From Alviniconcha marisindica (taxonomy: Eukaryota > Mollusca > Gastropoda > Provannidae), in NCBI GenBank assembly GCA_018857735.1, contig JABMCL010000194.1:806501-870500 (forward strand): 64,000 nt of DNA, read 5' to 3'. A program made the translations under genes and the position numbers. The notes beneath the pieces are model-generated. The model did not search any database, was not told the origin of the DNA, and was given only the letters and a program-made list of their open reading frames with translations. The number at the start of each line of letters is the position of its first letter. The stretch's first letter is position 1. Positions 36,138 through 47,178 of the stretch are shown here, piece after piece.

Positions 36138-37206
36138 CTGAAATATATTGCAAATATGAAATAGCACAATAAGTACACGAAATAGCACATTAAGTACAGA
36201 ACTGTACAGTAGTTGGTACTTGGGCTAGTTTCCCTCATGTAACTGTAACTTGTGTAAGACTATAGCTAGTAAAACGGGCTCTTTCATGATAAATAACGAC
36301 AGCAGTGTGTGCCCAACTTGCAAGTTTTGCCTGCATGAGTCTTTCTTCTTTTGACTGTGATGAAAATAAAGCTGTTGATGTTCCAAAGTGCGTTGTTCAT
36401 AGATATAAAGAACACGATATATATACTGCATGTGATTGTGAATTTGAGGACAAAATTACTCAAACTGATTGTAAACATGCAGCTGATCAACCACCATAAA
36501 AATGATTAATCATAAAAATTGTCACCCAGCATCATGAGCACATAAAAATTAAGAAACTTTTTTCTTCCCCCCACCCCCCTTCCCTCTGTCTGTAAGTGAA
36601 TATGCCAAGTGATTTCACATGCAGTTGGAAGGTCTGATTTTTTTTATTTCAAAATAAAAAGTGCACTTTCAAGATCATGTAAACTGAAACTTTGATCAGG
36701 GTGAAAATTCATCAATTACTGCATCTTTTATTATTGTCCAGTTTTGGGTGATGATGGGGGACGAGTCAATTTGATGCATCAGAAGACAGAAGTAGCCAGC
36801 ATCTCCTTGATTTACTTGGTTTGAGGGCATCATAAATGCATGTATCGATGTGTGCATGCTGCACACATGCCTGTGTGTGTATGTGTGTGCTATGAAGTGA
36901 ATGTGTATTTTGTTAAATTTTATTTTATGCTGTCTCATGTTGTCACTATTCTTGGTTGTGTACGCACCTTGGGCTGTTAAAACATTTTGATAGGTAGGGC
37001 GCTTACAAATTTCCATTATTATTATAAAAAATTGTGAACGTGACTTCTCTTGGACAGATCCATTATTTTGTGAACATAACTTCATTGAATGCCTGGCTAA
37101 CATGCTACAAGTTAAGATTAGTTTTACTTCACCAGAATTTGCTAGCCAACTGTTCACACTGAATACATTATAGCAGTAATTACACTAAAGTATATCTGAG
37201 AGTGAA

Positions 37207-37795
37207 ACTGAATGTCATGTTCACATGTTGGTCCCAGCTCTTCTGTCACATCTTGTAAACAATGCAAACCCTATCCTAAGAATATGATTAGTTACTTTCT
37301 CATTTGTATTTCAAATCAAATCAAGATTAATCTGAATGTGACAGTGAGACATCAAATAATTCCACTTTGAAACATTAATTATGTTTCTAAACAGCAAATT
37401 TGATACTGATACTGATATTGAAAGTTGCATTCACATGTTGGTCCAGGTTCTGTGTTGCATTCACATGCTAAAAAGGTTTTGTAAAAAATAAAAACCCTAT
37501 GAAACCCTAAGAATATTTATTTTTATCTTCTAAGCAAGCTCAATTTTAAAGTGATACACGATCCACTTTGAAACAATCATGTTTATAAACTGCAAAGGTG
37601 ATAATGAAAGTCACATATTCATGATATTGGTTCATGTTCTTCTGTGTCATATTCACATATCAATAAAAAATGTCTTGTAAACAATACAAACCCTGTAAAT
37701 AGTTACTTTATTTTCTTTTGTACTTCAAAACAAGCTGAATCTTTTTTAAGTCAGACATCAAACAAAACAGTTAACCACTTTGAAGCTAACAGGTA
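37207..37795. repeat. About 190-bp tandem repeat, three diverged copies
   Basis: Each copy has CACATGTTGGTCC or a variant, then TTGTAAACAATGCAAACCCT, then CCACTTTGAAAC. Copies start near 37207, 37421 and 37609. Confidence 0.75.
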
Positions 37796-39130
37796 ACTTG
37801 AGATAAGTCACCTGCATCAAAGACAAATGGGAGGGGAAACAGAACTCATAGTACTACTGGACAGGTCAGATGTCAATTGTGAAAATAACATTTTGACATT
37901 ATAATAATTATAATAATGTACATTTATCATGCGCTCATCAATGCCCTGAGCGCTCACATGATACATTACAATAAAATTATTCAGCCAGATATGAATTTTT
38001 GACCAAGCCTGGACTGTTCAGTTTGTGTCATAAGGTATGAATCGTGGTGATTCTATGCACAATTTGTCACTATTCATTTTCTGCAACTGCAAGCAAATCC
38101 AAATCACTCTCTCTCTATATATATTATATATAATAGTTAATACATCAAAATTTGTCTAGATCTATACAATTTGTGAGATCATGTACAATTTGTCACACTG
38201 AGAAATGATTATTACAGCAATAAAATCTTACAAGGGAAATTTTATTCACTTTATTTTTTTTAAAGTTGATCAGGAGCTCATGTCACTATTTACTGTGAAA
38301 CAGCCCATATGCCTCTTGACTTGCTATGGACAGCGCAATATGAACAAAGCACTTGCTAACCCATCTTTCTGCCATTTTAAAGATGGGGAAAATGTACACT
38401 CACAAATGCTATGCCATTTTTAGAATTTTGTGTAAAATCTGTTTTGTTCTTTCAACTTTCATCATTGTAGGGGAACTGGACTGATTAAATTTGATTTCTT
38501 AACCCACATGGCCCCAGACCACCTGTCACCGCGAAACCCCAGACTGCCCGATAGGGGGGAATGCCCTACATTGTGAAAGATTTTGGTCTTCTGCTTCTGA
38601 AAAGCTTAATATGAAACAACCATGCAAAGAAACCGAGGATTACATAGAGATCTGTGTACACGCTTTTAATGTGAAGACTTCTAACATGACAATGATTTGT
38701 TGTGAATTTTCAGCTGTCAAAAAAAAGATCATTGGAGTTTCTACAGTAAATTTGTTCAAAGACAAAGTGGCACCACAGTTATCATTTTGAGTGATGTTAA
38801 TACAACACACTAATAATTACAGAATCAGCCTTAGCTATTTGTTTAACCCTGCTCTCCATTCACAATATGATTATGAATATGCAAAGATAATGAGCTTTCT
38901 GTCTACATTCTCTGTTTGGTTTTGACCTGTTACACAGATTCCAGAGCCTCCACTAGACTGTTGGACTATCATTGTATCAGCAGGCCCTACCACTGCTACC
39001 AGCAATAAAAAATAGTTGGGGACCAACCATCAGTCAGCCAGCACAGTCAACATTACCTAGGCCTAATATTACAAAGTGCCTGCAAGTTTTATCACATTTG
39101 TTTCTTTCAGTATGTGTATGCTCCACTGAT

Positions 39131-40062
39131 GTTTGATCTAGATCTAGTTTCCGAGTAACCACATGCACATTCGTCAGTGCTGATGTTGGCAAAACAATAA
39201 CTCACCTTTACAGACTGTAAAAAGTGTAATCAAACTCACTTTTGTTGCCAATTCTGGCTTTATTAGCTAGATATGAACTTGTGTTACCAGGTGTGGGAAT
39301 TGGTGAATTGTAAAAAAAAAAATGAAATCCTCGGTTAAAATCTGTGCCATCTGACATATTTTGGGGGCAAAAATAAGTCTCACTAATAGCACTTGCTGAG
39401 TATTTCCATTCATCTTTTCACACAAATACCTGCTCACAATCTTTCTACAAACCCTTTCCAAAATTGTGCGTCTCTGCTTTGTTGGAAGAAGCGAGATATG
39501 GAACTGTGCTTTGTTTTCTTTGCAGTAGGTTTGCTCTGAGTGTGCTCTTGTTTTTCACATCCTCACATGGTCTTCTAACACAACTTTCCCACAACTAGAG
39601 TAGCCTCGTGACTTCTTGGCGGCATAAAGTGCAATATGCTACACCCAGAGTGAGAATCTTCCTCATAAACAAAGAACGCTTCTTCCTGCCAACCACCTTC
39701 TCCGTCCATTCCCATCTCCAACTGTTTTTTATCCCAGTGTCATCAAATTTCTGCTTGTCTCATTCAACTATGTTCAACCGGACCACCACTTTTGCTCGAG
39801 ATATCCCACACTGCATCGCAACGCCGCTTAAAGCTTACTCGCTCCCTTTGCAAATGAAACCAAATGAGAAACACGGCTGCATTTAGATTGAGAAGTTTAC
39901 ATGACCGATTTTCCCCCCATGGAAAGGACGATTAAAATATGAAGAAACGCAATGTTCCATGAGAAGAAAGGATCCAAGGAGAATTTCCACGCCTATTATT
40001 TGTGACCCAAAATGGCATTTAAAATGTCCTGAGAAATTTTCCCTGCCTCCTTGGATATTACC
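39131..40062. repeat. Dispersed repeat pieces, interrupted copy
   Basis: 39131-39275 matches 43738-43893, and 39996-40062 matches 43918-43980 (both include GTGACCCAAAATGGC). In this copy the two pieces are about 720 bp apart. Confidence 0.6.
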
Positions 40063-40548
40063 CACTTCTTCCTCTTTTTAAAATACATTTTTTGTTCCCC
40101 ACTCCAGTCTCCACCGTGGCACAAGACTGTCTGCAAAACGAAGGTCACACTGAGACGCCAGACTTTCTAGTGACAGTGTCATCTTCATGGCTGTGCCACA
40201 AAAGATCTGTTATCCAAGCATTGTTGTAGGGCTCCTTTCTCTTGTCACTTAAAACCCAGTGGTTGTGATGGTTTTCTCAGCTGTTTCAATGGTTTCTTCA
40301 TTTGAAGCGGACAATGATACAGACGATTTGGTTGGGGCGGGTTAGAAAAACAAAATAAAAGCAAAACAAAACAAACAACTGTATGCTTCCTTGCACCATA
40401 CTGATGCAGTTTGATCTAGAATGAAAGCGGGGAAAATCACTCGGCACAGCTGCCTTATCCAAACAGAAATGAAATGGTCCGGTAACTATATCTTGTAGTC
40501 AGCACTCATACTTTGGGACCCACCCATTTGAGGAGGGGGCTAGCAGGA

Positions 40549-40578
40549 TGGGGGTGGGGGTGGGGGGCGGGGGGGGGG
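40549..40578 (+). other. G-rich tract, possible quadruplex
   Basis: GGGGGTGGGGGTGGGGGGCG followed by nine more G: several G-runs with one-base loops. Confidence 0.6.
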
Positions 40579-42269
40579 TCACTTCTAGCATGCTTCTCAA
40601 GCTCTGGTGTGACTGAGCGTTCATGGTTTTGCTTGCTGATGAACACCAGAAGCAACCTTGTTTAGCCAGCGCTTCCACTTGCTTCTGGATCCAGTATACA
40701 GACTATCTCCAGCAAGTCACACAAAGCGCTCAGTTTCAGCTGGTACTTGGTAACGGTGACTTCATTTTTCAAAGGTACTAGGGAAACACTGTTAAAAACC
40801 GGCATATGCTGGTCTAGCAGAGGCTCTGGATTCAGAGCATTACTCTAACTTGTTTCACTTTTACTTTTAGACAAATATTTATAATGGTCTTGTATTTGAA
40901 AATGCCACACATTTTGCTTTCTTACCCTACCTACTTAAAAATCCTTCCCATACTGACCAATGGATGCTACTAAAACACTTGACTTAACCACAAAAAAAAC
41001 TGCCCAAGGACCCTCTAAAAGTTGTAGCAGAGTCCCAGGGACCTCCTTAAAATATTTGCATGGGAGCCCCTTTAATGTTGCAACTATTTGTCAATTTGAC
41101 ACCATTTCTGACTTATGACCATATAGATGATATATATACTGATAGTGATACAGTATACTATTATTTGATTGTTGTGTGTCTGTCTAGTTTATTCTTAGGG
41201 TAGTCTGACAGGACTATGATTTAACAATAACACTTAACAGTCAGTGACTTAGCAGTTCTGGGTAGTTTTTTTAGTTTTAGTTTTTTTGACAAGTGTTCAC
41301 ATCAGTTTTGACCACTGTCCATTGACAGTTTTCTTTTTCAAATTAACTGTCCAAGAGGGAACACCTTCTGTGCCATTGTATTGGGAGAGGATACCATAAA
41401 AGAGTTTTGGTAAGTAAAACAGATTATACTTGTTGCATGCATGATGAGTAGAATGTTTGTGCTGATTATTATCAATGAATAACCTTATTAAATAACTGGA
41501 TGCATCAACTGATCAACAAATGTAATTGTGAGATTGGTGTAAGACTAGAATGACTGGTAAATTAGAATGGATGACCAGTTTTAACTGTAATAAATTGCTT
41601 AGTACTTATATAGTTATAAAGAAACATAAATTAGTATTAACTATTATGAACAGTACTACTGATGAGTATGTTCACTGTTTTCACTGAACATAATCATAAT
41701 TCTCCTTTGATTAATACTCACCACCTCACTGTCTAGTAGTACTAGTATTACTAACTATATTATTATCAGGTAGGTCCAGCCAAATTTTGAAACTGTGACA
41801 ATACAATACAAACATATATAAATCGTATCAAAGAGAACCACATGGCAAGCACACTTGCTAAATTTCGTGAATTTTTCTCTAATTAGTAATAGTTTCTCAG
41901 ATATTATCCCGCAAATATGAACACATTTACTGATTCAGGCATTTTATGCACATTTTACAAAACGCTGTTTTTGCATGCCTCCAGTCTAACACTAGTAATA
42001 CTAACAGACAAATTATCATTCACATATCCCCACAACTTCTGTTATTCAATATTTGCACTGCATAGAATACATATAATATTTTTAGTACTGCTCCTCACTC
42101 AAACATTGGAATTACATAGTGCCAAAGATGCTAAAAAGTAAAATGCATATTTTGCACGCTGTCCAATCTTGTCTTTGGTGGCAGCACCATAAGATCAATT
42201 ATAACTACAAAACAGAAAGAGTTGTAGTCATGATTTTGGTACCAGCATATTCGGCATTAATCAGAATAT

Positions 42270-42515
42270 GCATTATATTTATAGCCTGACAACATTTGAG
42301 GCAATGCCTAATATATCTCTGTAGAGAGGCTTAAAGGAGTGAGAAATGCCAGAAGTTACGCAGTCGGCAATAATATCATGTGCTCATCAATGCATTATAC
42401 ATTTATAGCCTGACAACATTTGAGGCAATGCATAATATATCTCTATAGAGAGGCTTAAAGGAGAGAGAAAAGCCAGCCAGAAGTTACACAGTCAGCAATA
42501 TCATGTGCTCATCAA
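42270..42515. repeat. About 120-bp tandem duplication
   Basis: Two copies with GCCTGACAACATTTGAGGCA and ATATCATGTGCTCATCAATG. The latter motif also recurs near 37925, 43290 and 57965. Confidence 0.8.
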
Positions 42516-42905
42516 TGCTCTGCGTGCTCATTCATTTCCACAAGACCTTAGACGCTGCTCAACCCACATTACAAGCACTGCTTTCAGGCACCTTTCTCCA
42601 AACTCTGCCAGATTTGGTTATACCACTGAAGGGACACTCTTTATGATTTATCTCTGCGCACCTGTCCACCTATGTGGTCAGCACCCTCTGAAATGTTTGG
42701 ATACTAATATGACTGTGGAACTGGAAGCAACCAAATGCCCAAGCACCCATGTAAACACGAGAACACACATCCACCCCAGGTAACCAAAGAAAACTTCTGC
42801 CTTGATTTAAACAATTTTGGTTTTATTTGAGCTGGTGTACGCAACACGGTCAGTTATAAAACGTCTGATATAATTAATTTTGAGTTTGTCTGTTAGCGTT
42901 ACAAA

Positions 42906-43060
42906 CTTACCGCCATTTGAGCATCATCAAAAAACTGTTCGTTAGCTGACAATTTTTCAAGACCTATGCCTCTGGCATAATCAACAATGGTAGTGGTTAA
43001 AGGAAGGATGTCATAAACCAGTGCTTGGAGTTTGTGCTCAATCCAGTCATCTTTTAAAGC
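42906..43060 (-). other. Exon-like segment with consensus donor
   Basis: The open frame DDWIEHKLQALVYDILPLTT and on to NEQFFDDAQMA ends at a perfect donor GTAAGT, with GGTTTTCAG as candidate acceptor. A decayed copy lies at 14755-14900. The phases (2 in, 0 out) do not fit the surrounding locus, so this is probably an exon of another duplicated gene or a mobile-element remnant. The protein is not recognised. Confidence 0.4.
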
Positions 43061-43145
43061 CAAACTGAAAACCTTCCTCTTCTCACAGTATTTCTGCCCC
43101 AACTAATAAGTAATATAAATACGCAGTTTCTACTACAGTCATTGT

Positions 43146-43195
43146 CTGTGTGTGTGTGTGTGTGCGCGCGTGCGTGCGTGTGTGCACGCGCATGT
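43146..43195. repeat. GT/GC alternating purine-pyrimidine tract
   Basis: TGTGTGTG merging into GCGCGCGTGCGTGCG; Z-DNA-prone composition. Confidence 0.7.
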
Positions 43196-43737
43196 GTGCC
43201 TTATGTAAATTGTTTTAGTAAGGCTGTCCTCTGTGTGTATAGAATATTGTATTTAGATTGATATGTATGCTGTGAACAATTAGGGCATTAATGAGCGCAT
43301 GATAAACATAATATTATTAATTTCCAACTCATTTTTTTCCGTACAGAAAGAAAGAACTTGAACCAATTTTGTGCCCAGTTATTAGTTAACCTACAGGAAT
43401 TTCTCTGTTTAAAAATATTAACACGACGTCCGTCCATTATTCTTGTTCCTGAGTGATTTCCAAACATAATTGTTTTCTGATAACGATTTCTGACTTCTGA
43501 CATAATCTGATGTGGCATTTAGTGGTTATAATTAACAAAAAAGAATATGCAAGGTGGTCAGAAATTCCTGGGACATTTTAAATACTATTAATATTATTGG
43601 TCACAAATATCATAGAATAAAATAAAATAAAAAAGGTCGCATCAAATGAATAAACCCCAAATTTGCAACAAAAGTGAGTTTTAACTTTTTATCTTTTTTA
43701 TCATATTTTGTTTTTCACTGTGGGTAGGCTCTTGTGA

Positions 43738-43980
43738 CGTTTGACCTAGATCTACTTTCTGGGTAACCATGCACGCTTCATCTGTGCCGATGTCGGCAAA
43801 ATGATCAACCGTTTACTGAGGACTCGCCCCTTTACAGACAAATCAACTCACTTTTGTTGCAAAACGCTGGCTTCACTCACTAGAGATGACCCCGTTTGAA
43901 TGATTCTGGTGATATTTGTGACCCAAAATGGCGTTTGAAGCTTCCCACGAATTTCCAACCGACTCCTTGGACATTACCGC
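43738..43980. repeat. Dispersed repeat, contiguous copy
   Basis: Matches the two pieces at 39131-39275 and 39996-40062, here nearly adjacent. Confidence 0.6.
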
Positions 43981-44287
43981 GTAAGTTTATTGAACTGACG
44001 ACTAGTTGTAGATGGCTATAACATAAAATAGTTAATGTGCACCACATGGGCTGATGGAGCGGAATCGAACTGAGAAGGCCGGAGAACTCTGTACAGTACC
44101 GTGTGTGCAGGATTACCGGAACTTGGGACTGTTCGGGGGAAAAGGCTCTGATTTTTGAACAGCCATAATTCAAAACTTACAATTTCCTTGTTTTCAAACA
44201 CTGAAATAAATGAGTGCAGTAACTCTAGTACTGAGTTATAATTCACCAACGGTCATTAACCCAAGAAATGACTTGCAAATAACTTAC

Positions 44288-44567
44288 TGATTGAGGCCTT
44301 TATGTTGACCTCATACATCGGATTTGGTGAATTCCCATGTCCTTGCTGCGTTCTTCCGGTGTGCACGTCATTTATGACACCACAGTTGCACAAAATATAC
44401 AGCACACTGGCAAGTCCATAACGCGCTTCTCTCTCAGTGCGCCGCAGGTCGAGCAGTGAGCTACACTGCTTACAGTGTAATTGCTTTGACAATTCGTACA
44501 AATCGACAATGCGGCGGCCATCACTCCAGGCAAAAAATTCGCTTTTTGTCCACGGCCTTTCCTCCAT
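44288..44567 (-). CDS. Common exon 1: Mutator-like transposase domain, N-terminal fragment
   Basis: This is the initiator exon, with the ATG in an A-rich Kozak context (AAAATGG) and a consensus donor GTAAGT after phase 1. It encodes 93 residues. Landmarks are GRRIVDL near residue 18, a CKQC knuckle, RYGLASVLYI, a second CNC knuckle, NDVHTGR and the closing VNIKASI. This order (GRRIV, CxxC, GLASVLY, CxC, FxVN-KA) matches the start of the Mutator-like transposase domain found in animal MULE elements, which I recognise from family knowledge. The paired knuckles probably bind zinc. The catalytic DDE part is absent here and downstream, so this is probably a domesticated fragment used for interaction or DNA contact. 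Its paralogue at 60668-60935 ends at the same phase. Confidence 0.8.
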
Positions 44568-44801
44568 TTTTCTGGAGATTTCGCAAATCGTCTTTCATGT
44601 AAAATGAAAGATGATGCTCAAAGGAAGAATATTCAGTGAGTGAAATAACAAATGCAACCCAACAGAAAGCTAATTTGGTGAAAAAATATTTGACCGCGTC
44701 TTTCCAGCTATCCGGGCGCCATCATCTGACGTCATCGAAGTGGACGCAACTTGCTTGAATTACTTCCCCTGCTGCTATCTCGCTTGTGTCCGCTGACTTA
44801 T
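44568..44801. promoter_or_regulatory. Putative divergent promoter with a CRE
   Basis: This short interval lies upstream of the minus-strand initiator exon and faces the plus-strand zinc-finger gene. It contains the full CRE palindrome TGACGTCA at 44727-44734 inside a locally GC-richer stretch (GGGCGCC at 44714-44720). No TATA box is obvious. The plus-strand transcript start is not known. Confidence 0.45.
44727..44734. promoter_or_regulatory. CRE palindrome TGACGTCA
   Basis: A perfect CREB/ATF consensus lies 160 bp upstream of the minus-strand start codon. Such full palindromes close to starts are typical of CpG-type promoters; function is inferred. Confidence 0.45.
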
Positions 44802-46563
44802 CATGAGTTCTCAAACTCAGCTTGACAAACTGTGTCAAATCTTATACAACAAGATTTAGTACTTCTCTATGGTGTGTATTGTAGCGAGCTGTGACTTTAT
44901 ACTATTTACACACTGTAAATATGGAAGCTTTGTCGTGTATTTTGGCAGAACAAGAGGGGGGAAAAATGCGAGAATTAACTCTTCTCACTTCAATTTCAAA
45001 CTCACTCATACTACTGTCATAGGTCTGTTGGGTAATATCTAATATGTTGTGTCCGAAATTATAATATTGCCGCATTGGACATCTACTTCTGCGCTACTGT
45101 TAAACTTCCATGCTGTTTTTATCCTGCCCAGCCTACGTACATGCCAACTCTATCAACTGGAGTATTCCTTTTCTGAAATCCAGCTTTAACATTATGAAGA
45201 CTTTGACACTTTTAGTGCATGCAGGGTTATTTTGTTTCCATAATCCACCAAACTCTGACATGGATAACATGATCTTTAATGTGTGCAATGTGATTATTTT
45301 GCATGTGCATGCACATGGGGAACCTCAGTTGTATCATTTGATTTTGAAGGACTTTTGTAGATTTTTTTTTATAGAGGGCAGGGCATTAAAGCCTAGCACA
45401 CAATGGTCACACATCCATTTGGTGACCATGCTCGATCACACTTACCTAACCAATCCAACCTGCATAATGATCATGTTAAATTAGGCTATGCAGTTCCAAA
45501 TTGGTCATGCTAATGTGTTTCAGAGGCTAATAATAATATGGCTGTAAATTTCTGTGAAGAAAATATTGTCAAAAACAAAAATGAAATTTCAGCAAAGCTG
45601 ATTAATAATTCATAGTATACATAATGTAAACAAGGCTAGCCTAATGATTGGATTCATAAAGAGGACACTGATTACATTCCACTTAAGCTTAAAGACATAT
45701 TTATTCCAGAGTAAAGTATGCACAATACTGATAAGATTGCACCATGAGTATGGCACTGTACCAATACCAGTGATTGAGTTACTGACACTCTTTACCCTCC
45801 CCCTCCCCCTCCCCCATGCACACATTACTCTCTCCCTCTTTCTCTCATCCACACACACGCACATGGATGCAAACACAATGGGAAAGCAGATAGAACTGAA
45901 CTGGGACTTACACAATCTGATTCTTTTTGTTGAAATATATATATATATGTAAATGTGGTTTTTGTTAAGAAGTTTGTACAGTGCAGTGAGTTTAACTTGT
46001 GTTAGAGAATGGTGCTTTATAAGAATTGTGTATTAATATTATATATATGTTTGTGCATATTGCTTAACACTGATCTTATTAAGTACTAAGTCTGCTGTTT
46101 GCAACTAATATGACATGTTTCAAAACCCTTCCAGAACGAAAATGCTGAAGTACATAATTTACAAACATAACACACACACACACTTTCATAAATGAACAAT
46201 AATATAAATTATAGAAGAAACCAAAACAGAAAGAATCATACTAATCAGACCATTACAATTTGTTTACAAAATGACAGGGCTATGTTAGTAGTAGTACACA
46301 TGTATGCATGCTAATTAATGATATTCAATAGCAGTATAATTGATATATATTATTACATTATCTGTAGTTATTCTATACTAGTTTTTGTATAGTAGTTGTG
46401 TTTGTTTTTTATTTCAAGTCTTAATAATTAATGTGTTGCAGCATTGGAACTGAGGCTACAATTTGCAAAACGTGCTTGCCACCCTGCTGTGAAATCGACA
46501 AGGACTTAATCCTCGTCACAACCACAGGCAGTAAATCAGTCGAGCCAAGCGCAACAAAGACCC
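44802..46563. other. 5' region of the plus-strand zinc-finger gene
   Basis: A small plus-strand ATG frame at 44802 (MSSQTQLDKLCQILYNKI) could be a first exon, but no donor of the right phase is clear. The rest is AT-rich without recognised genes. Confidence 0.35.
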
Positions 46564-47178
46564 ATGACGATGTCATCTATCTCTTCAGTGGAGTGGGGTG
46601 AAGTTCCAGCCAAGCCCCACAAATGTGGGCAGTGTGGACTTGCTTTTGCCTTGGACACAACACTCTCAGCCCACAGGACCATCGAGCACCAGGACGATCC
46701 CCCGCACAATTGCTCTGTCTGCAACATCGCTTTCTTTGATGCTAGCGCTTATGGTACTCACATTCTGAAGCACAGTTTGGAAAAGGTAACTTCATCAGAG
46801 TATTTCCAGTGCTCTGAGTGTTCTTTAGAGTACCCCACGGAGCACGGCCTTCGAGTTCACATCAGCAAGCACACAGGTGTTACATTGCAGAGCCGAGGGA
46901 AGTCAGTCGCAAAGAAGAAGAACCTGTTGGTCTGCCATTTCTGTCCAGCGATGATGAAAGGGGTGGACAGTTTACGGGAACATCTGAAGATTCACAATAC
47001 AGTCAGACCCTACGAATGTGAGCAGTGCCACGCATCTTTTCGGCTGGGGTACCAGTTTGAGATTCACAAGAGACGGCATCAGGAGCTGAAGGATTTGCCT
47101 CAGGAAGCAGTTGAGAAATACTTTTCTCAAGTCCCCTTTGGGCGCACAAGGCTTGCAAAGAAAGAAAAGAAATTTTGA
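46564..47178 (+). CDS. C2H2 zinc-finger gene, five fingers (terminal or only coding exon)
   Basis: The open frame from the ATG at 46564 gives 204 residues. Fingers begin CGQC, CSVC, CSECSLEY, CHFCPAMM and CEQC. The protein ends in a basic tail (RTRLAKKEKKF). A strong acceptor (CATCTATCTCTTCAG) at 46588 suggests the exon really starts at 46589 in phase 1, with the upstream ATG a chance in-frame codon. A second acceptor (GTGTTGCAG) ends near 46440. The order (finger, EHQ-x-P, finger, then KKK-x-CHxCPA, LR.H, RP[YF].C) matches the terminal exon at 53566-54984, so the two are probably paralogues. It lies divergent from the Mutator-fragment exon at 44288-44567. A first exon is not firmly identified. 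Confidence 0.75.
   Translation: MTMSSISSVEWGEVPAKPHKCGQCGLAFALDTTLSAHRTIEHQDDPPHNCSVCNIAFFDASAYGTHILKHSLEKVTSSEYFQCSECSLEYPTEHGLRVHISKHTGVTLQSRGKSVAKKKNLLVCHFCPAMMKGVDSLREHLKIHNTVRPYECEQCHASFRLGYQFEIHKRRHQELKDLPQEAVEKYFSQVPFGRTRLAKKEKKF

Larger units (their letters stand above)
36138..44287. other. 8.1-kb intron between common exons 1 and 2
   Basis: Contains a three-copy repeat (37207-37795), dispersed repeat pieces, a G-rich tract, a tandem duplication near 42270-42515 and one exon-like segment (42906-43060). No zinc-finger exon seen. Confidence 0.5.
3033..44567 (-). other. Putative multi-isoform zinc-finger locus: common 5' exons plus four alternative 3' cassettes
   Basis: Seen: exons 44288-44567 and 35175-36137 are followed on the same strand by four sets of three exons: 31324-31536/30299-30348/27553-28326, 24484-24633/22253-22302/19605-20369, 16328-16444/12840-12916/10339-11460 and 5353-5493/4502-4554/3033-3944. 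Every set has the phase pattern 1-1, 1-0, 0-stop. Joined to the two common exons (1243 nt), each set gives a total divisible by three: 2280, 2208, 2559 and 2349 nt. No set has a visible first exon of its own. Known: lola, mod(mdg4) and Broad in insects use a common N-terminus with alternative zinc-finger 3' exons. Inferred: this is one alternatively spliced transcription-factor locus. The alternative is a tandem gene array with unseen 5' exons. Nuclear location is expected. Confidence 0.65.

Noticed and set aside
44802..44858. Small plus-strand ATG frame MSSQTQLDKLCQILYNKI as first exon of the five-finger gene
   Set aside because: Well placed in the divergent promoter, but no donor of phase 1 is evident before the stop; kept only as a possibility.
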